Positions 18,894 through 28,106 of a stretch of 64,000 nucleotides of DNA are shown here, piece by piece. Each line of letters opens with the position of its first letter. Position 1 is the first letter of the stretch. Origin of the DNA: Pseudoalteromonas spongiae UST010723-006 (lineage in GTDB: Bacteria > Pseudomonadota > Gammaproteobacteria > Enterobacterales > Alteromonadaceae); NCBI RefSeq assembly GCF_000238255.3, contig NZ_CP011039.1, forward strand, positions 2,095,001-2,159,000, given 5' to 3'. The notes under the pieces are model-generated. The model had not been told where the DNA came from. It saw nothing but the letters and a program-made list of their open reading frames with translations, and searched no databases. Position numbers and translations under genes: made by a program.

Positions 18894-19952
18894 TTACCCT
18901 TTTCTGGTTAAAGTTTTAATTATTTTCTTTGTAGGCGTAGCAAGCCCCACTTCTTGTGGCTGCGTTAAGTTATACGCCAAAACCTCTTTTTCAGCGACAT
19001 TCAATGGCAGCTTAGTAACGTCAATCACAACAGGTGTAATCATTAAATTAAAATGACTAAACACATGTTTAAACTCATCTAGATATGTTTTTTCACCTGC
19101 CAACCCATTGCTTAACAGCCAATTTTCTAATTCATTTTCGTTAGCAAATTCAAAAAAGCCAAATAACCCACCCCAAATACCCGATGATGGACGCTTTTCC
19201 ATTAGCACTTGATTATTTACTCTAACAATTGCCATCAAGCATGACTTTGTTGGATTGTTTTTTTTCGGTTTAGGATTTGGGAATTCTTTTACGCGTTCGG
19301 CATTATGTGCGCCACATTTATCAACTAATGGACAAGGATCGCAATCAAACTTGGTACGAGAGCAAAGGCTCGCTCCCAAGTCCATCATGGCTTGATTAAA
19401 TTCTACCACATTTCCTTTTGGCGTCACTTGATCTGAAAGCTGCCACAATAAAGTTTCTACTTTCTTTTCACCATACCAACCTGACACCATAAAAAAGCGC
19501 GCCAATACACGCTTAACATTACCATCTAAAATCGGATGATGTTGGCCAAGAGATAGTGACAAAATAGCGCCCGCGGTAGAACGCCCAATGCCTGGCAATG
19601 CAATCACTTCATCAATGTCTTCTGGAAAGTGCCCGTTGTACTTCTCAACAATAATCTTTGCAGCTTTATGCAAGTTACGAGCACGTGCGTAATACCCTAA
19701 ACCAGTCCAATGATGTAGCACTTGATCTTCGTCTGCTTGCGCTAAATCTTGCACAGTAGGAAAACTTGCCATAAAGCGTTCGAAATATGGAATAACCGTA
19801 ATCACTTGGGTTTGTTGCAACATAATTTCCGACACCCACACTTTATATGGTGTTTTGCCGAGTTGCCATGGCAGCGTCTTTCGACCATATAAGTGATACC
19901 ATTCAACCACTTGGTTAGAAAACCACTCTCTTTCTTTCTTTTCTATTTTCAC
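18894..19952 (-). CDS. mutY: A/G-specific adenine glycosylase MutY
   Basis: DNA repair glycosylase of 352 residues that removes adenine mispaired with guanine or 8-oxoguanine. Catalytic Glu42 lies in [10 protein letters not shown]. The helix-hairpin-helix ([12 protein letters not shown]) is followed by the essential Asp143 (LDGNVKR). The [4Fe-4S] loop has Cys197, 204, 207 and 213 with the standard C-x6-C-x2-C-x5-C spacing. The C-terminal Nudix-like domain for 8-oxoguanine recognition is present. It is divergent from trmB and first gene of the mutY-yggX unit. Confidence 0.97.
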   Translation of the reverse strand: MKIEKKEREWFSNQVVEWYHLYGRKTLPWQLGKTPYKVWVSEIMLQQTQVITVIPYFERFMASFPTVQDLAQADEDQVLHHWTGLGYYARARNLHKAAKIIVEKYNGHFPEDIDEVIALPGIGRSTAGAILSLSLGQHHPILDGNVKRVLARFFMVSGWYGEKKVETLLWQLSDQVTPKGNVVEFNQAMMDLGASLCSRTKFDCDPCPLVDKCGAHNAERVKEFPNPKPKKNNPTKSCLMAIVRVNNQVLMEKRPSSGIWGGLFGFFEFANENELENWLLSNGLAGEKTYLDEFKHVFSHFNLMITPVVIDVTKLPLNVAEKEVLAYNLTQPQEVGLATPTKKIIKTLTRKG

Positions 19953-20115
19953 GCACGACCCTAAATAGATTTCATCAAAATCGTCGCCAGTCTATAAAGG
20001 CAAACTGAAAATTCAAGGAATTGTTGCTATTTCTTATAAAAAAGGCGTTCGGTTACTTGAGCTAAAAGCAAGTTGCGGGGATAATACGCCACCAAATTTT
20101 CAACGTCGGTGAGAT

Positions 20116-20841
20116 ATGAGCGATACATCTAAAACTGCTTTAGAGCAAGCAGAACAAGAAGGTAAATACATTCGTAAAGTTCGCAGCTTTGTAAAACGCG
20201 AAGGTCGTTTAACCAAAGGGCAAGCAAAAGCACTTGAAGATAACTGGGCGACTATGGGATTAAACCACCAAGACGGCCTGCTTGATTTCACCAAAGTGTT
20301 TGGCAACGACAACCCAGTTGTACTTGAGATTGGCTTTGGTATGGGTAAGTCTTTAGTTGAAATGGCAAAGAATGCGCCAGATACAAACTTTATCGGTATT
20401 GAAGTTCACCGCCCAGGTGTAGGTGCATGTTTAATGGATGCAAGCGAAGCCGGCGTAACAAACCTACGTGTTTATGAGCACGATGCAGTTGAAGTACTTT
20501 CCGACTGCATTGCCGATGGTTCACTCGCTAAGTTACAGTTATTTTTCCCTGATCCATGGCATAAAAAGCGCCACCACAAGCGTCGTATTGTACAACCTGA
20601 ATTCGTTGAAAACCTGCGTAGCAAACTTAAAATCGGTGGTGTTTTCCACATGGCAACTGACTGGGAAAACTACGCTGAGCACATGTTAGAAGTGATGACT
20701 GCGGCTGAAAAGTTCCAAAACCAATCAGAAACTAACGATTACGTACCGCGTCCGGACGACCGTCCATTGACTAAATTCGAACAGCGCGGCCACCGTTTAG
20801 GTCATGGTGTTTGGGACTTAATGTTCGAAAGAAAGGTATAA
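20116..20841 (+). CDS. trmB: tRNA (guanine-N7-)-methyltransferase TrmB
   Basis: SAM-dependent enzyme of 241 residues that makes m7G46 in tRNA. It has the SAM-binding motif [16 protein letters not shown], the conserved [15 protein letters not shown] block and the C-terminal [17 protein letters not shown]. The start follows CGGTGAGAT. It is divergent from mutY, and rsmC starts four bases after its stop, so both methyltransferases are likely co-transcribed. Confidence 0.97.
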   Translation: MSDTSKTALEQAEQEGKYIRKVRSFVKREGRLTKGQAKALEDNWATMGLNHQDGLLDFTKVFGNDNPVVLEIGFGMGKSLVEMAKNAPDTNFIGIEVHRPGVGACLMDASEAGVTNLRVYEHDAVEVLSDCIADGSLAKLQLFFPDPWHKKRHHKRRIVQPEFVENLRSKLKIGGVFHMATDWENYAEHMLEVMTAAEKFQNQSETNDYVPRPDDRPLTKFEQRGHRLGHGVWDLMFERKV

Positions 20842-20845
20842 CACT

Positions 20846-21868
20846 ATGCTATCAGCTGCCAGCCAAGTATTAATTCGCAATCAAGAATACTTAGAAGCCG
20901 AATCTATTTTATTAGTAAACCATTTAAACGATGGCTTTGCTGAGCAGCTGTGCGACCTGTACCCGAACGCATCTGTCACCGGGTTTACCAGCATATTAAC
21001 CAACAGAACCCAATTTCAAAACGATAATTTTGAACAAGTAATTGCAGCTAGCTTGCCTAAAAAGCTATTCGACTTGGTGGTTTTTTACTATCCGAAAGCA
21101 AAAGCTGAAGCGCAAATGTTGCTTGATAACATTCGTGCTATCAGTACAGAGTCAACACGCTTATTGGTAGTTGGTGAAAACAAAGGTGGCGTTAAGTCTG
21201 TTGTAAAACAACTTAAAGCAGATGCGCAATTTTTCCGTAAAGTCGACTCGGCTCGTCATTGCAGTTTGTTTCAGTTCACTGGTTTAACCGTTAATCCTGA
21301 TTTCCAACTAGCCAGCTACGCGAAACAGTTTGAAATCAATGTTGCGGGAACACCGCTTAGCTTAGTAACTTTACCAGGCGTATTTAGCCACGGCGAACTT
21401 GATAAAGGGACTGAGTTGCTGCTTGAAACAGTTAAGCTAAACAATCCTAAAACGCTGCTGGACTTTGCAACCGGCTGTGGTGTTATCTCTACGTTTTTAG
21501 CCAAGCACTATGCTGAGTGTAAGATTGTTGCATCAGACGTAAGTGCGCTTGCATTGGCAGCTGCAGAGCTGACCTTTGCCAAAAATGGGGTAAGTGCCGA
21601 ATTAAAGCTGGCAGATGGTATTTCATCAATAAATTCAAAATTTGACTATATTGTCTCTAATCCGCCATTTCATACTGGCCTTTCAACTAACTACGACATC
21701 ACCCAACTGTTTATCGCGGATGCAAAAAAGCGCTTAAATAAACGCGGTGAATTGCTCATTGTTGCTAACAGCTTTTTACCCTATGCCGATGCATTGCGTG
21801 ATGAGTTTGGTGACTTCAGCAAACTAAAAGACAACAAAAAATTCACGATTTATTCAGCAATTGCCTGA
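20846..21868 (+). CDS. rsmC: 16S rRNA (guanine-1207-N2)-methyltransferase RsmC
   Basis: Ribosomal RNA methyltransferase of 340 residues with the two-domain RsmC layout. An inactive N-terminal methyltransferase-like half is followed by a catalytic half with LLDFATGCGVISTFLAK (SAM site) and the NPPF motif (SNPPFHTG). It modifies G1207 in the 30S subunit. AAAGG lies about 10 bases before the ATG. Its last 19 bases overlap the convergent DUF3293 gene. Confidence 0.93.
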   Translation: MLSAASQVLIRNQEYLEAESILLVNHLNDGFAEQLCDLYPNASVTGFTSILTNRTQFQNDNFEQVIAASLPKKLFDLVVFYYPKAKAEAQMLLDNIRAISTESTRLLVVGENKGGVKSVVKQLKADAQFFRKVDSARHCSLFQFTGLTVNPDFQLASYAKQFEINVAGTPLSLVTLPGVFSHGELDKGTELLLETVKLNNPKTLLDFATGCGVISTFLAKHYAECKIVASDVSALALAAAELTFAKNGVSAELKLADGISSINSKFDYIVSNPPFHTGLSTNYDITQLFIADAKKRLNKRGELLIVANSFLPYADALRDEFGDFSKLKDNKKFTIYSAIA

Positions 21869-22308
21869 TTATTAGCATAGATTAACTGCCTTTTCGGCAC
21901 CGAAATCAAATACTCTTTTACGTTGCCAAGCGTTTTTGGCAACAAGCCTTTATTTGTCGCACATAAGGTAAGTTTGCGACTTTTCACAATATAAAACGCG
22001 TTTTGCTTAGCGAGTCTTGCAAAGGCATACGCATCGTTTGTATTACTTACATAAAAAGCAAAAGTTAATTCGCGATAGCACATATTCTCTGAGCCGCCCC
22101 AAAGAGTTTGAAACTGAATTCCTCGCTTTCTAAGTAGCGCAGCAACAAAGGCCGCCAGTTTGCGATTTTGCATGGCAGAGCAGGTTTTTCCGTGCGCATT
22201 CCAAACACTCAAAACGACTAAAACACGGTTAGTCCGCGAGTCGTGCGAAAACTGACTAAATCTTGCTGTTTGATATATTTGCCACAATGCCAAACTGTTA
22301 TTTTCCAT
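21850..22308 (-). CDS. DUF3293-like protein
   Basis: Protein of 152 residues with no signal peptide or membrane segment. The central region (VLVVLSVWNAHGKTCS, NRKLAAFVAALL, then E-x-F-Y and a final FARLAKQNAFYIV) fits the DUF3293 pattern of a WNP-like motif followed by an alpha/beta segment ending in a Gln-rich helix. Function is unknown. It is convergent with and overlaps the rsmC 3' end by 19 bases, and is divergent from the kinase gene at 22443. The domain call is from memory of the family and moderately confident. Confidence 0.65.
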   Translation of the reverse strand: MENNSLALWQIYQTARFSQFSHDSRTNRVLVVLSVWNAHGKTCSAMQNRKLAAFVAALLRKRGIQFQTLWGGSENMCYRELTFAFYVSNTNDAYAFARLAKQNAFYIVKSRKLTLCATNKGLLPKTLGNVKEYLISVPKRQLIYANNQAIAE

Positions 22309-22442
22309 AACCTTATTGATTATCCACCAAATTAACGTCTAAACTTGCAATAGCGCTAATTTATATTCTTACGTATTTAATAAATTTGCTTAACGTGATG
22401 GCGCTCAGTAATATGAAATTAACCCTGAAAACTTAATGCCAT

Positions 22443-24092
22443 ATGCAAAATAATCATAAAACAATAACAATTAGAAAGGCGTTAAGCCGTGCGGTGATTG
22501 TCATCACCTCTTTAAGCATATTGCTTTCGGTTATCGTAAGTACAGTATTAGACGTCTCTAATCAGAAAAAGAATCTGATTGAAGAGCTAAATACGATTGC
22601 CGGCATTATCTCTTTTAATGCTTATGTGCCCGTAGTATTTCTCGATCAAGACGAAATGCAAAAGCAGTTAAAAGCCTATGAAAAGATTGATTACATTAAA
22701 AACATTCACATTTATCAAGTGGATGAGTTTAGTGGTGCAATCTCACTTTTTGCAACCTACAACACTGGTGAAAACCCTCCTATAGCCTCGAAAGTCAAAA
22801 AGCTCACTAACCGAGTAAGCTCAAATATCGATGGCGATAATATTGAAGTAATTTATCCAATTAGAACCGATGACAACGATAATGTAATTAGTGCTAACCC
22901 TAAAATTGACGGTTATGTGTATATACTGGGAACCGATGCGCCGATTCAACAAGCACTAAAAAATAGAATTTCAGTGGATGTAGTTGTCGGCGTTGTTATT
23001 TTACTTTCTGTATTGCTGATAACGCTCACCTTTCAGCGCCGTTTTTCACGTCCGATTGAAGCACTCAGTACAGTGGTTAAAGATGTCTCAAAAAACAAAA
23101 ATTACGATGTCATTGTACCTACTGCCAAAATTACTGAGCTTGATATGCTGGCTAAGAGTATCAATACCTTATTTGCCAGAACGTTAGCGCAATTAGAGCG
23201 TCAGAAAAAAGATGAGCAAGAAATAAGACAGCTCAACCAAAACCTTGAACAGAAAGTTAACCAGCGTACAGAGGCCTTAAAAGAGGCCAATCAAGAACTG
23301 CTCAGCACGCTTGAGCGAATGCATCAGTACCAAACAAAAATTGTCGAAAACGAAAAAATGGCATCGCTTGGGCAAATGGTTGCGGGCGTTGCACACGAGG
23401 TAAATACCCCGCTTGGATTGGGTATTACTGGCTCTACTTTGCTAAAAGACAAGCTTGAAGAGCTTAGAGTTAATTTCGAAAATAAAACCCTTACCTCATC
23501 TCATATGAGTCGCTTTATTGAAGATGGTGTTGAAAACTTAGATTTGATTTATCGTAATTTAAATCGCGCTGCTGAACTGGTTTCAAGCTTTAAGCAACTT
23601 GCTGTTACCCATGAAACGCAAGAAGATAAATTGATCCACCTTCACGATTTTATTAATCAGGTCATTACTACACTTAGCGGTGAATTAACCAAATTCCCAC
23701 ACCAAGTGAGTATTGAAGGTGATACAGACCTTGAAATTTGGACAAAACCGCCAATTATTCAGCAAATTATTGAAAATCTGATTAGCAATAGTTTAATCCA
23801 TGCATTTGGCCCCGAGCAGCAAGGTAATATTGTCATCACTGTATCGGCAAACGAACATGCTACGATAATTGACTACCAAGACGATGGAAATGGTGTGCCA
23901 ATTAGTATTCGCAACCGTATTTTCGACCCGTTTGTTACAACACGCCGTGGCGAAGGTGGCAGTGGCCTTGGTTTGCATTTAGTATATAACTTGGTAACCC
24001 AAGCCCTTGATGGCAGCATTAAACTCGATACCGAAGCACAAACAGGTGCGCATTTCATAATTGAATTACCAATCAAACAAGGAGCTCAGTAA
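22443..24092 (+). CDS. sensor histidine kinase paired with YfiR
   Basis: Membrane histidine kinase of 549 residues. A membrane helix (about 15-35), a periplasmic CHASE8-like sensor (FNAYVPVVFLDQDEMQKQL) and a second helix (about 178-196) lead into HAMP and a long coiled coil. HisKA is of the NtrB-like HPK4 class with His318 (MASLGQMVAGVAHEVNTPLG), followed by HATPase (NLISNSLIHAF, DDGNGVP, GGSGLGLHLV). There is no receiver domain. The stop overlaps the start of the YfiR gene as TAATG, so the two proteins are probably made together. The sensor layout is like YfiN, where YfiR inhibits the enzyme from the periplasm. The cognate response regulator is not adjacent. Confidence 0.88.
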   Translation: MQNNHKTITIRKALSRAVIVITSLSILLSVIVSTVLDVSNQKKNLIEELNTIAGIISFNAYVPVVFLDQDEMQKQLKAYEKIDYIKNIHIYQVDEFSGAISLFATYNTGENPPIASKVKKLTNRVSSNIDGDNIEVIYPIRTDDNDNVISANPKIDGYVYILGTDAPIQQALKNRISVDVVVGVVILLSVLLITLTFQRRFSRPIEALSTVVKDVSKNKNYDVIVPTAKITELDMLAKSINTLFARTLAQLERQKKDEQEIRQLNQNLEQKVNQRTEALKEANQELLSTLERMHQYQTKIVENEKMASLGQMVAGVAHEVNTPLGLGITGSTLLKDKLEELRVNFENKTLTSSHMSRFIEDGVENLDLIYRNLNRAAELVSSFKQLAVTHETQEDKLIHLHDFINQVITTLSGELTKFPHQVSIEGDTDLEIWTKPPIIQQIIENLISNSLIHAFGPEQQGNIVITVSANEHATIIDYQDDGNGVPISIRNRIFDPFVTTRRGEGGSGLGLHLVYNLVTQALDGSIKLDTEAQTGAHFIIELPIKQGAQ

Positions 24093-24601
24093 TGCGTTTG
24101 CTACTGCTTGTTGTTATTGGATTATTCAGCTCATTTGTATCGGCAAAAACCGCGGAGCAATTGCGAGCTGCCTATTTAATGCAGTTCCCTTCTTTTGTTC
24201 GCTACACAGAGCCAAATCATAAACCTTATGAAATAACTTTTTGTTTTGCCGAACAGTTGGGCCCAATTGGTGAATTGATCAATGCGCAACAAAAAGTACT
24301 ACGTCAAAGACTTAACTTTTCCTTGCAGGTTGTTGATACATTAAATTCAGATAAACTAAAACAGTGCTCGTATTTGTACTTATCAAAAGACGTCAAAAAT
24401 ACCGGAAGCTATTTGGATAAAGTCACTAGCCACACAATTACAATAGGTGAACAAAAGTCAGCGTTAAGCGCAGGCGCCCTTATGGCATTAGTACAGGAAC
24501 AGAATAAAATACGGATACACATCAACCAAACTAAATTGGACGAAAACATTATTAGTTTCAATGCGCGCTTATTAGCATTAGCAAAAGTAGCCTCCTACTA
24601 A
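24092..24601 (+). CDS. YfiR family periplasmic protein (DUF4154)
   Basis: Exported protein of 169 residues with a clear signal peptide (MRLLLLVVIGLFSSFVSA). The mature N terminus (AEQLRAAYLMQFPSFVRYTE) matches the YfiR/DUF4154 start, and the end (ISFNARLLALAKVA) fits too. YfiR in Pseudomonas binds and restrains the diguanylate cyclase YfiN. Here the coupled upstream gene is a histidine kinase, so it most likely controls that kinase. Cys residues at about 47, 84 region differ from the well-studied disulfide pair, so redox control is uncertain. Confidence 0.82.
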   Translation: MRLLLLVVIGLFSSFVSAKTAEQLRAAYLMQFPSFVRYTEPNHKPYEITFCFAEQLGPIGELINAQQKVLRQRLNFSLQVVDTLNSDKLKQCSYLYLSKDVKNTGSYLDKVTSHTITIGEQKSALSAGALMALVQEQNKIRIHINQTKLDENIISFNARLLALAKVASY

Positions 24602-25022
24602 ATTACCTGAGTCTATGATAACAAGGCATGTTGTAGCTATTGGCGCGTTCAACGGCGCGTTAAGCTCGTCAAGCACGTGTTAACGTCAAACTATAAGCGA
24701 TAAATCAACACAAAAACGCAGTATTTGAATTCTGTTCAACGCGCTTGTTAAAGCAAACACTATACTAATGTCTATATTTGAGTGCGATGCAATGCTTGAT
24801 TATGTCATGCCCAAAAGCGTGCATAATTTATCAAGCGATACGCTAATAATCCGCATCATAAACCTTAACTTCGACAAATTATTGTAAAATCCTCCCTAAG
24901 GTCATAAATGTACCCTTTCACTAGTCGTGAAAACTTGTTTACTAATGTGTTAGCCCCTATAATCCTAAAATGTAAGTAGTTACTGAAAATAATTTTAATT
25001 TACCTATAAGGGTTAAATAAGA
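24602..25022. other. 421-bp intergenic region upstream of arcA
   Basis: No convincing ORF. The sequence becomes strongly AT-rich toward arcA and must hold its promoter. A long non-coding leader upstream of arcA is also known in enteric bacteria, where several promoters are used. I could not identify individual promoter elements or an ArcA/FNR site with confidence. Confidence 0.55.
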
Positions 25023-25736
25023 ATGCAAACGCCTGTGATTTTAATCGTCGAAGATGAAGACGTAACTAGGTTAAATCTTGTCAGCTTGTTTGAAGCTGAA
25101 GGCTACAAAGTGCTAGAAGCCATTGACGGTGAAGAAATGCACGAGCGTATTTCACAAAATGATGATATTAACTTGGTGATCATGGACATCAATCTGCCAG
25201 GGAAAAACGGCTTAATCTTAGCACGCGAAATTCGTCAGCAACGTAATATTGGTCTTATCTTTTTAACTGGTCGTGACAACGACGTAGATCGTATTCTTGG
25301 TCTAGAAATTGGTGCAGACGATTACATAACTAAACCATTCAATCCACGCGAGTTGACAATTCGTGCACGTAACCTTTTAACGCGCACTAACTCAAATGGC
25401 GACGAAATCGAAAGCAATAGTTCTGGCCTTCTTACCTTTAATGGCTGGGAACTAGATGAAAATAGCCGTTGTTTAACTTCACCAACAGGTGATGTTAAGC
25501 GCTTACCTAAAGGTGAATATCGCGCATTACGTTTAATGCTTGACGCTCCTGGTCGTATCTTTAGCCGTGAGCAGCTAATTAAGCACATGACAGGTCGTGA
25601 ATTACGCGCTAATGACAGAACAGTAGATGTAACGATTCGTCGTATTCGTAAGCATTTCGAAAGCGAAGCAAACACACCAGAGCTTATCAGCACAATTCAC
25701 GGTGAAGGCTACCGCTTTATTGGTAAGATTGATTAA
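25023..25736 (+). CDS. arcA: aerobic respiration control response regulator ArcA
   Basis: OmpR-family regulator of 237 residues. The receiver domain starts [19 protein letters not shown] and has the phosphoacceptor in [12 protein letters not shown] plus the switch Lys in ITKPFNP. The winged helix ends in [13 protein letters not shown] and IHGEGYRF. It matches E. coli ArcA closely enough by eye for a firm assignment. It represses or activates respiratory genes when phosphorylated by ArcB. arcB is convergent, only four bases away, an arrangement different from E. coli, where the genes are unlinked. Confidence 0.97.
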   Translation: MQTPVILIVEDEDVTRLNLVSLFEAEGYKVLEAIDGEEMHERISQNDDINLVIMDINLPGKNGLILAREIRQQRNIGLIFLTGRDNDVDRILGLEIGADDYITKPFNPRELTIRARNLLTRTNSNGDEIESNSSGLLTFNGWELDENSRCLTSPTGDVKRLPKGEYRALRLMLDAPGRIFSREQLIKHMTGRELRANDRTVDVTIRRIRKHFESEANTPELISTIHGEGYRFIGKID

Positions 25737-25740
25737 TTAG

Positions 25741-28065
25741 TTAATCAGCTAAATCCAATACTTGATGAAGGGCTTTAAGCCCTTTTTCTATATCTGAAAC
25801 TAACTCAATCAACCACTGTGCTAATTGGCTATCCTCAGCAGTTTCAGCATTATCTTCCATTCGCTTTGCGAGCTGTTGCACTACTTTTAAAGCCACTGAG
25901 CCTGCCGCACCTTTTAGTTTATGGGCAACTGACTTGTATTCACTGTACTGCTTATGCTCAAGGGCTTGTTCCAGCTCTTTTAAGTAATTTGGCCATAGCT
26001 TTTCAAACAACTGCACACCACGTAAGAAAGACTGAGCGCCCATAGACTCAACAAAATCTTCTAATGTTTCAATATCCAGTAATTCACTATCCTGTGTTGC
26101 AATCAGCGTAGACTTTTTATCGTGACTCTTATCTTCTACTTCAACCTCTTTGGTTGAATGAGGGAATAACTCTGCAAGTACTCCATCAAGCTTTCGCGTA
26201 TTAATCGGCTTAGCCAATGACCCTTGCATAGTAACACCTGCTAAATCTTCCTCAGCGCGGCGCACGTTTGCAGTTAATGCAACTAATGGTAAATGGTCAA
26301 ACTCTTCACGTGAACGTACAATTCGCGCCACTTGGTCGCCATTAATGTCGGGCAACTGCATATCGAGCAGCACTAAATCTAAATCATCTTCGGTTTCAAT
26401 AAACGAAAGCGCATCTTCACCTGTTTCCGCCCAAATCACATCGTGACCACGCTGCTCTAGCAAGTTAATTGCGATATCTGCGTTAAGCGGCACATCTTCT
26501 ACTAATAATATATTTAGTGGACGCCCATCATAAACTTGTTGCACTGGCTGCTCGGTTAATACCAATGGAATTTCAATATTAAAGGTACTGCCCTTTCCCA
26601 CATTACTAGCAACGTGAATATCGCCTTCCATAGCCAAAATAAGTGCACGTGACACGGCTAAGCCAATTCCAGAGCCAAGTGCATTGCCCCCTGATAAATC
26701 AGGTACTTTATAGTATAAATCGAAGATTCGGCTTAATTCGTCCTTGGCGATACCAATACCTGTGTCGCTCACACTAATTTCGAGATAAGACGTCTGACCG
26801 CGATAGACGCGTTTACAATCGAGAGTGACGGTTCCTTGCTGCGTAAACTTCACCGCATTATTAATAAGATTCCACAATACCTGGCGTAAACGGGTCGGGT
26901 CAATTTCCACATGTACATCAAACACGCCGTCTTGGTGTACTTTAAATTCAAGATCTTTCTGTTGCGCGATTAAGCCGCCAAAATTAAAGATGTCATTGAG
27001 AAAATCAGCAAGATTGACGCTCTCACATGCAATGTCTAATTGCTCTCGGTCCACCTTATCGAGGTCGATTATGTCGTTGAATATATTGCCAAGGGTTTCC
27101 GCACTCGAAAACACTGTGTTACACCAGCTGCGCTGATCATCGTTTAACTCGGTATCAAGTAACATACGAGTTAAACCGACAATACCGTTAAGCGGTGTAC
27201 GTAACTCGTGGCTCAGGGTTGCAATAAATTTACCCTTGTCTTTATATGCAGTTTCGAGATCTTGCTCTGCGCGCTTACGCGATGTGATATCTCGACCAAA
27301 ACCCAGTAGGCCAATGTATTCATTATTTGGATTAAAGAACGGTACTTTACGCATTTCAAACCAGCGTAGTTCTTTATTAACTTGGCAACTTACATCTAGC
27401 GTGACAGAAACATGGTTTTGCTGAACTTCGTTATCGGTATTAAGTACCGATGGTGTTAACCCTTTGCCAAAAATATCATCCGCGCGACGTCCAATAAGTT
27501 GTTCTGACGACAACCCCATCACCTCTTCAAACATTCTATTGCAACCAGCAAAGCGGCCTGAATTATCGCGGTAATAAAATAAGTCGGGAGATGAATCCAC
27601 AATTGAGCGTAACAGTACTTCTTGCTCATCAAGCTCTTGTTGTGTACGTTTACGTTCAGCAATTTCCCGGCGCAACTCTTCAATCGCTCGGCGCTTTGCT
27701 TGGAATGCCAATTTTCTGTCGTCAATTTCATTATTTAAACGACGAATGTTTTCTTTTAGGCTTTGGTTAAGTAATTTTTCTTGTTTGGTAGCACTTTCAA
27801 TATAGTGATTGGAGGCGCTCAATTGATGGTTAATATCAAAAATAGAAATGATAAATAATGGCGCTAGAATTGCGGCAAATACCAACATGCCCACAACTTC
27901 TAACCAAGGCACTTCGCCTAACGAGATATAGTAATAAGTGCAGGCTACCGCTAACGCAATCAGTTGAATTAAAACAAAAATGACCGCCCCAGCTTTACCT
28001 GTGCCAAGGCGGTCAATTAATCGGTTAAGGGCGATTACCCAAAAGCTTGAAAGTGAGCTATTCAT
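25741..28065 (-). CDS. arcB: hybrid sensor kinase ArcB
   Basis: Membrane-bound redox sensor kinase of 774 residues. It has two membrane helices (about 27-46 and 58-76), a Leu-rich coiled coil (about 95-150) and a PAS domain (about 150-260). HisKA carries His286 (SHELRTPLNGIVGL) and HATPase follows. A receiver with Asp568 (LLDMQLPDING) and a C-terminal Hpt with His715 (AHKLKGAAGS) complete the relay to ArcA. The PAS keeps GCNR with Cys175, the counterpart of E. coli Cys180. The position equivalent to Cys241 is Trp235, with Cys227 eight residues earlier. The cyanophycinase-like gene ends 41 bases upstream on the same strand. Confidence 0.93.
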   Translation of the reverse strand: MNSSLSSFWVIALNRLIDRLGTGKAGAVIFVLIQLIALAVACTYYYISLGEVPWLEVVGMLVFAAILAPLFIISIFDINHQLSASNHYIESATKQEKLLNQSLKENIRRLNNEIDDRKLAFQAKRRAIEELRREIAERKRTQQELDEQEVLLRSIVDSSPDLFYYRDNSGRFAGCNRMFEEVMGLSSEQLIGRRADDIFGKGLTPSVLNTDNEVQQNHVSVTLDVSCQVNKELRWFEMRKVPFFNPNNEYIGLLGFGRDITSRKRAEQDLETAYKDKGKFIATLSHELRTPLNGIVGLTRMLLDTELNDDQRSWCNTVFSSAETLGNIFNDIIDLDKVDREQLDIACESVNLADFLNDIFNFGGLIAQQKDLEFKVHQDGVFDVHVEIDPTRLRQVLWNLINNAVKFTQQGTVTLDCKRVYRGQTSYLEISVSDTGIGIAKDELSRIFDLYYKVPDLSGGNALGSGIGLAVSRALILAMEGDIHVASNVGKGSTFNIEIPLVLTEQPVQQVYDGRPLNILLVEDVPLNADIAINLLEQRGHDVIWAETGEDALSFIETEDDLDLVLLDMQLPDINGDQVARIVRSREEFDHLPLVALTANVRRAEEDLAGVTMQGSLAKPINTRKLDGVLAELFPHSTKEVEVEDKSHDKKSTLIATQDSELLDIETLEDFVESMGAQSFLRGVQLFEKLWPNYLKELEQALEHKQYSEYKSVAHKLKGAAGSVALKVVQQLAKRMEDNAETAEDSQLAQWLIELVSDIEKGLKALHQVLDLAD

Positions 28066-28106
28066 AATATGTAACTATAGTTCAAGTTATAGCTCACCAC
28101 GTAAAG

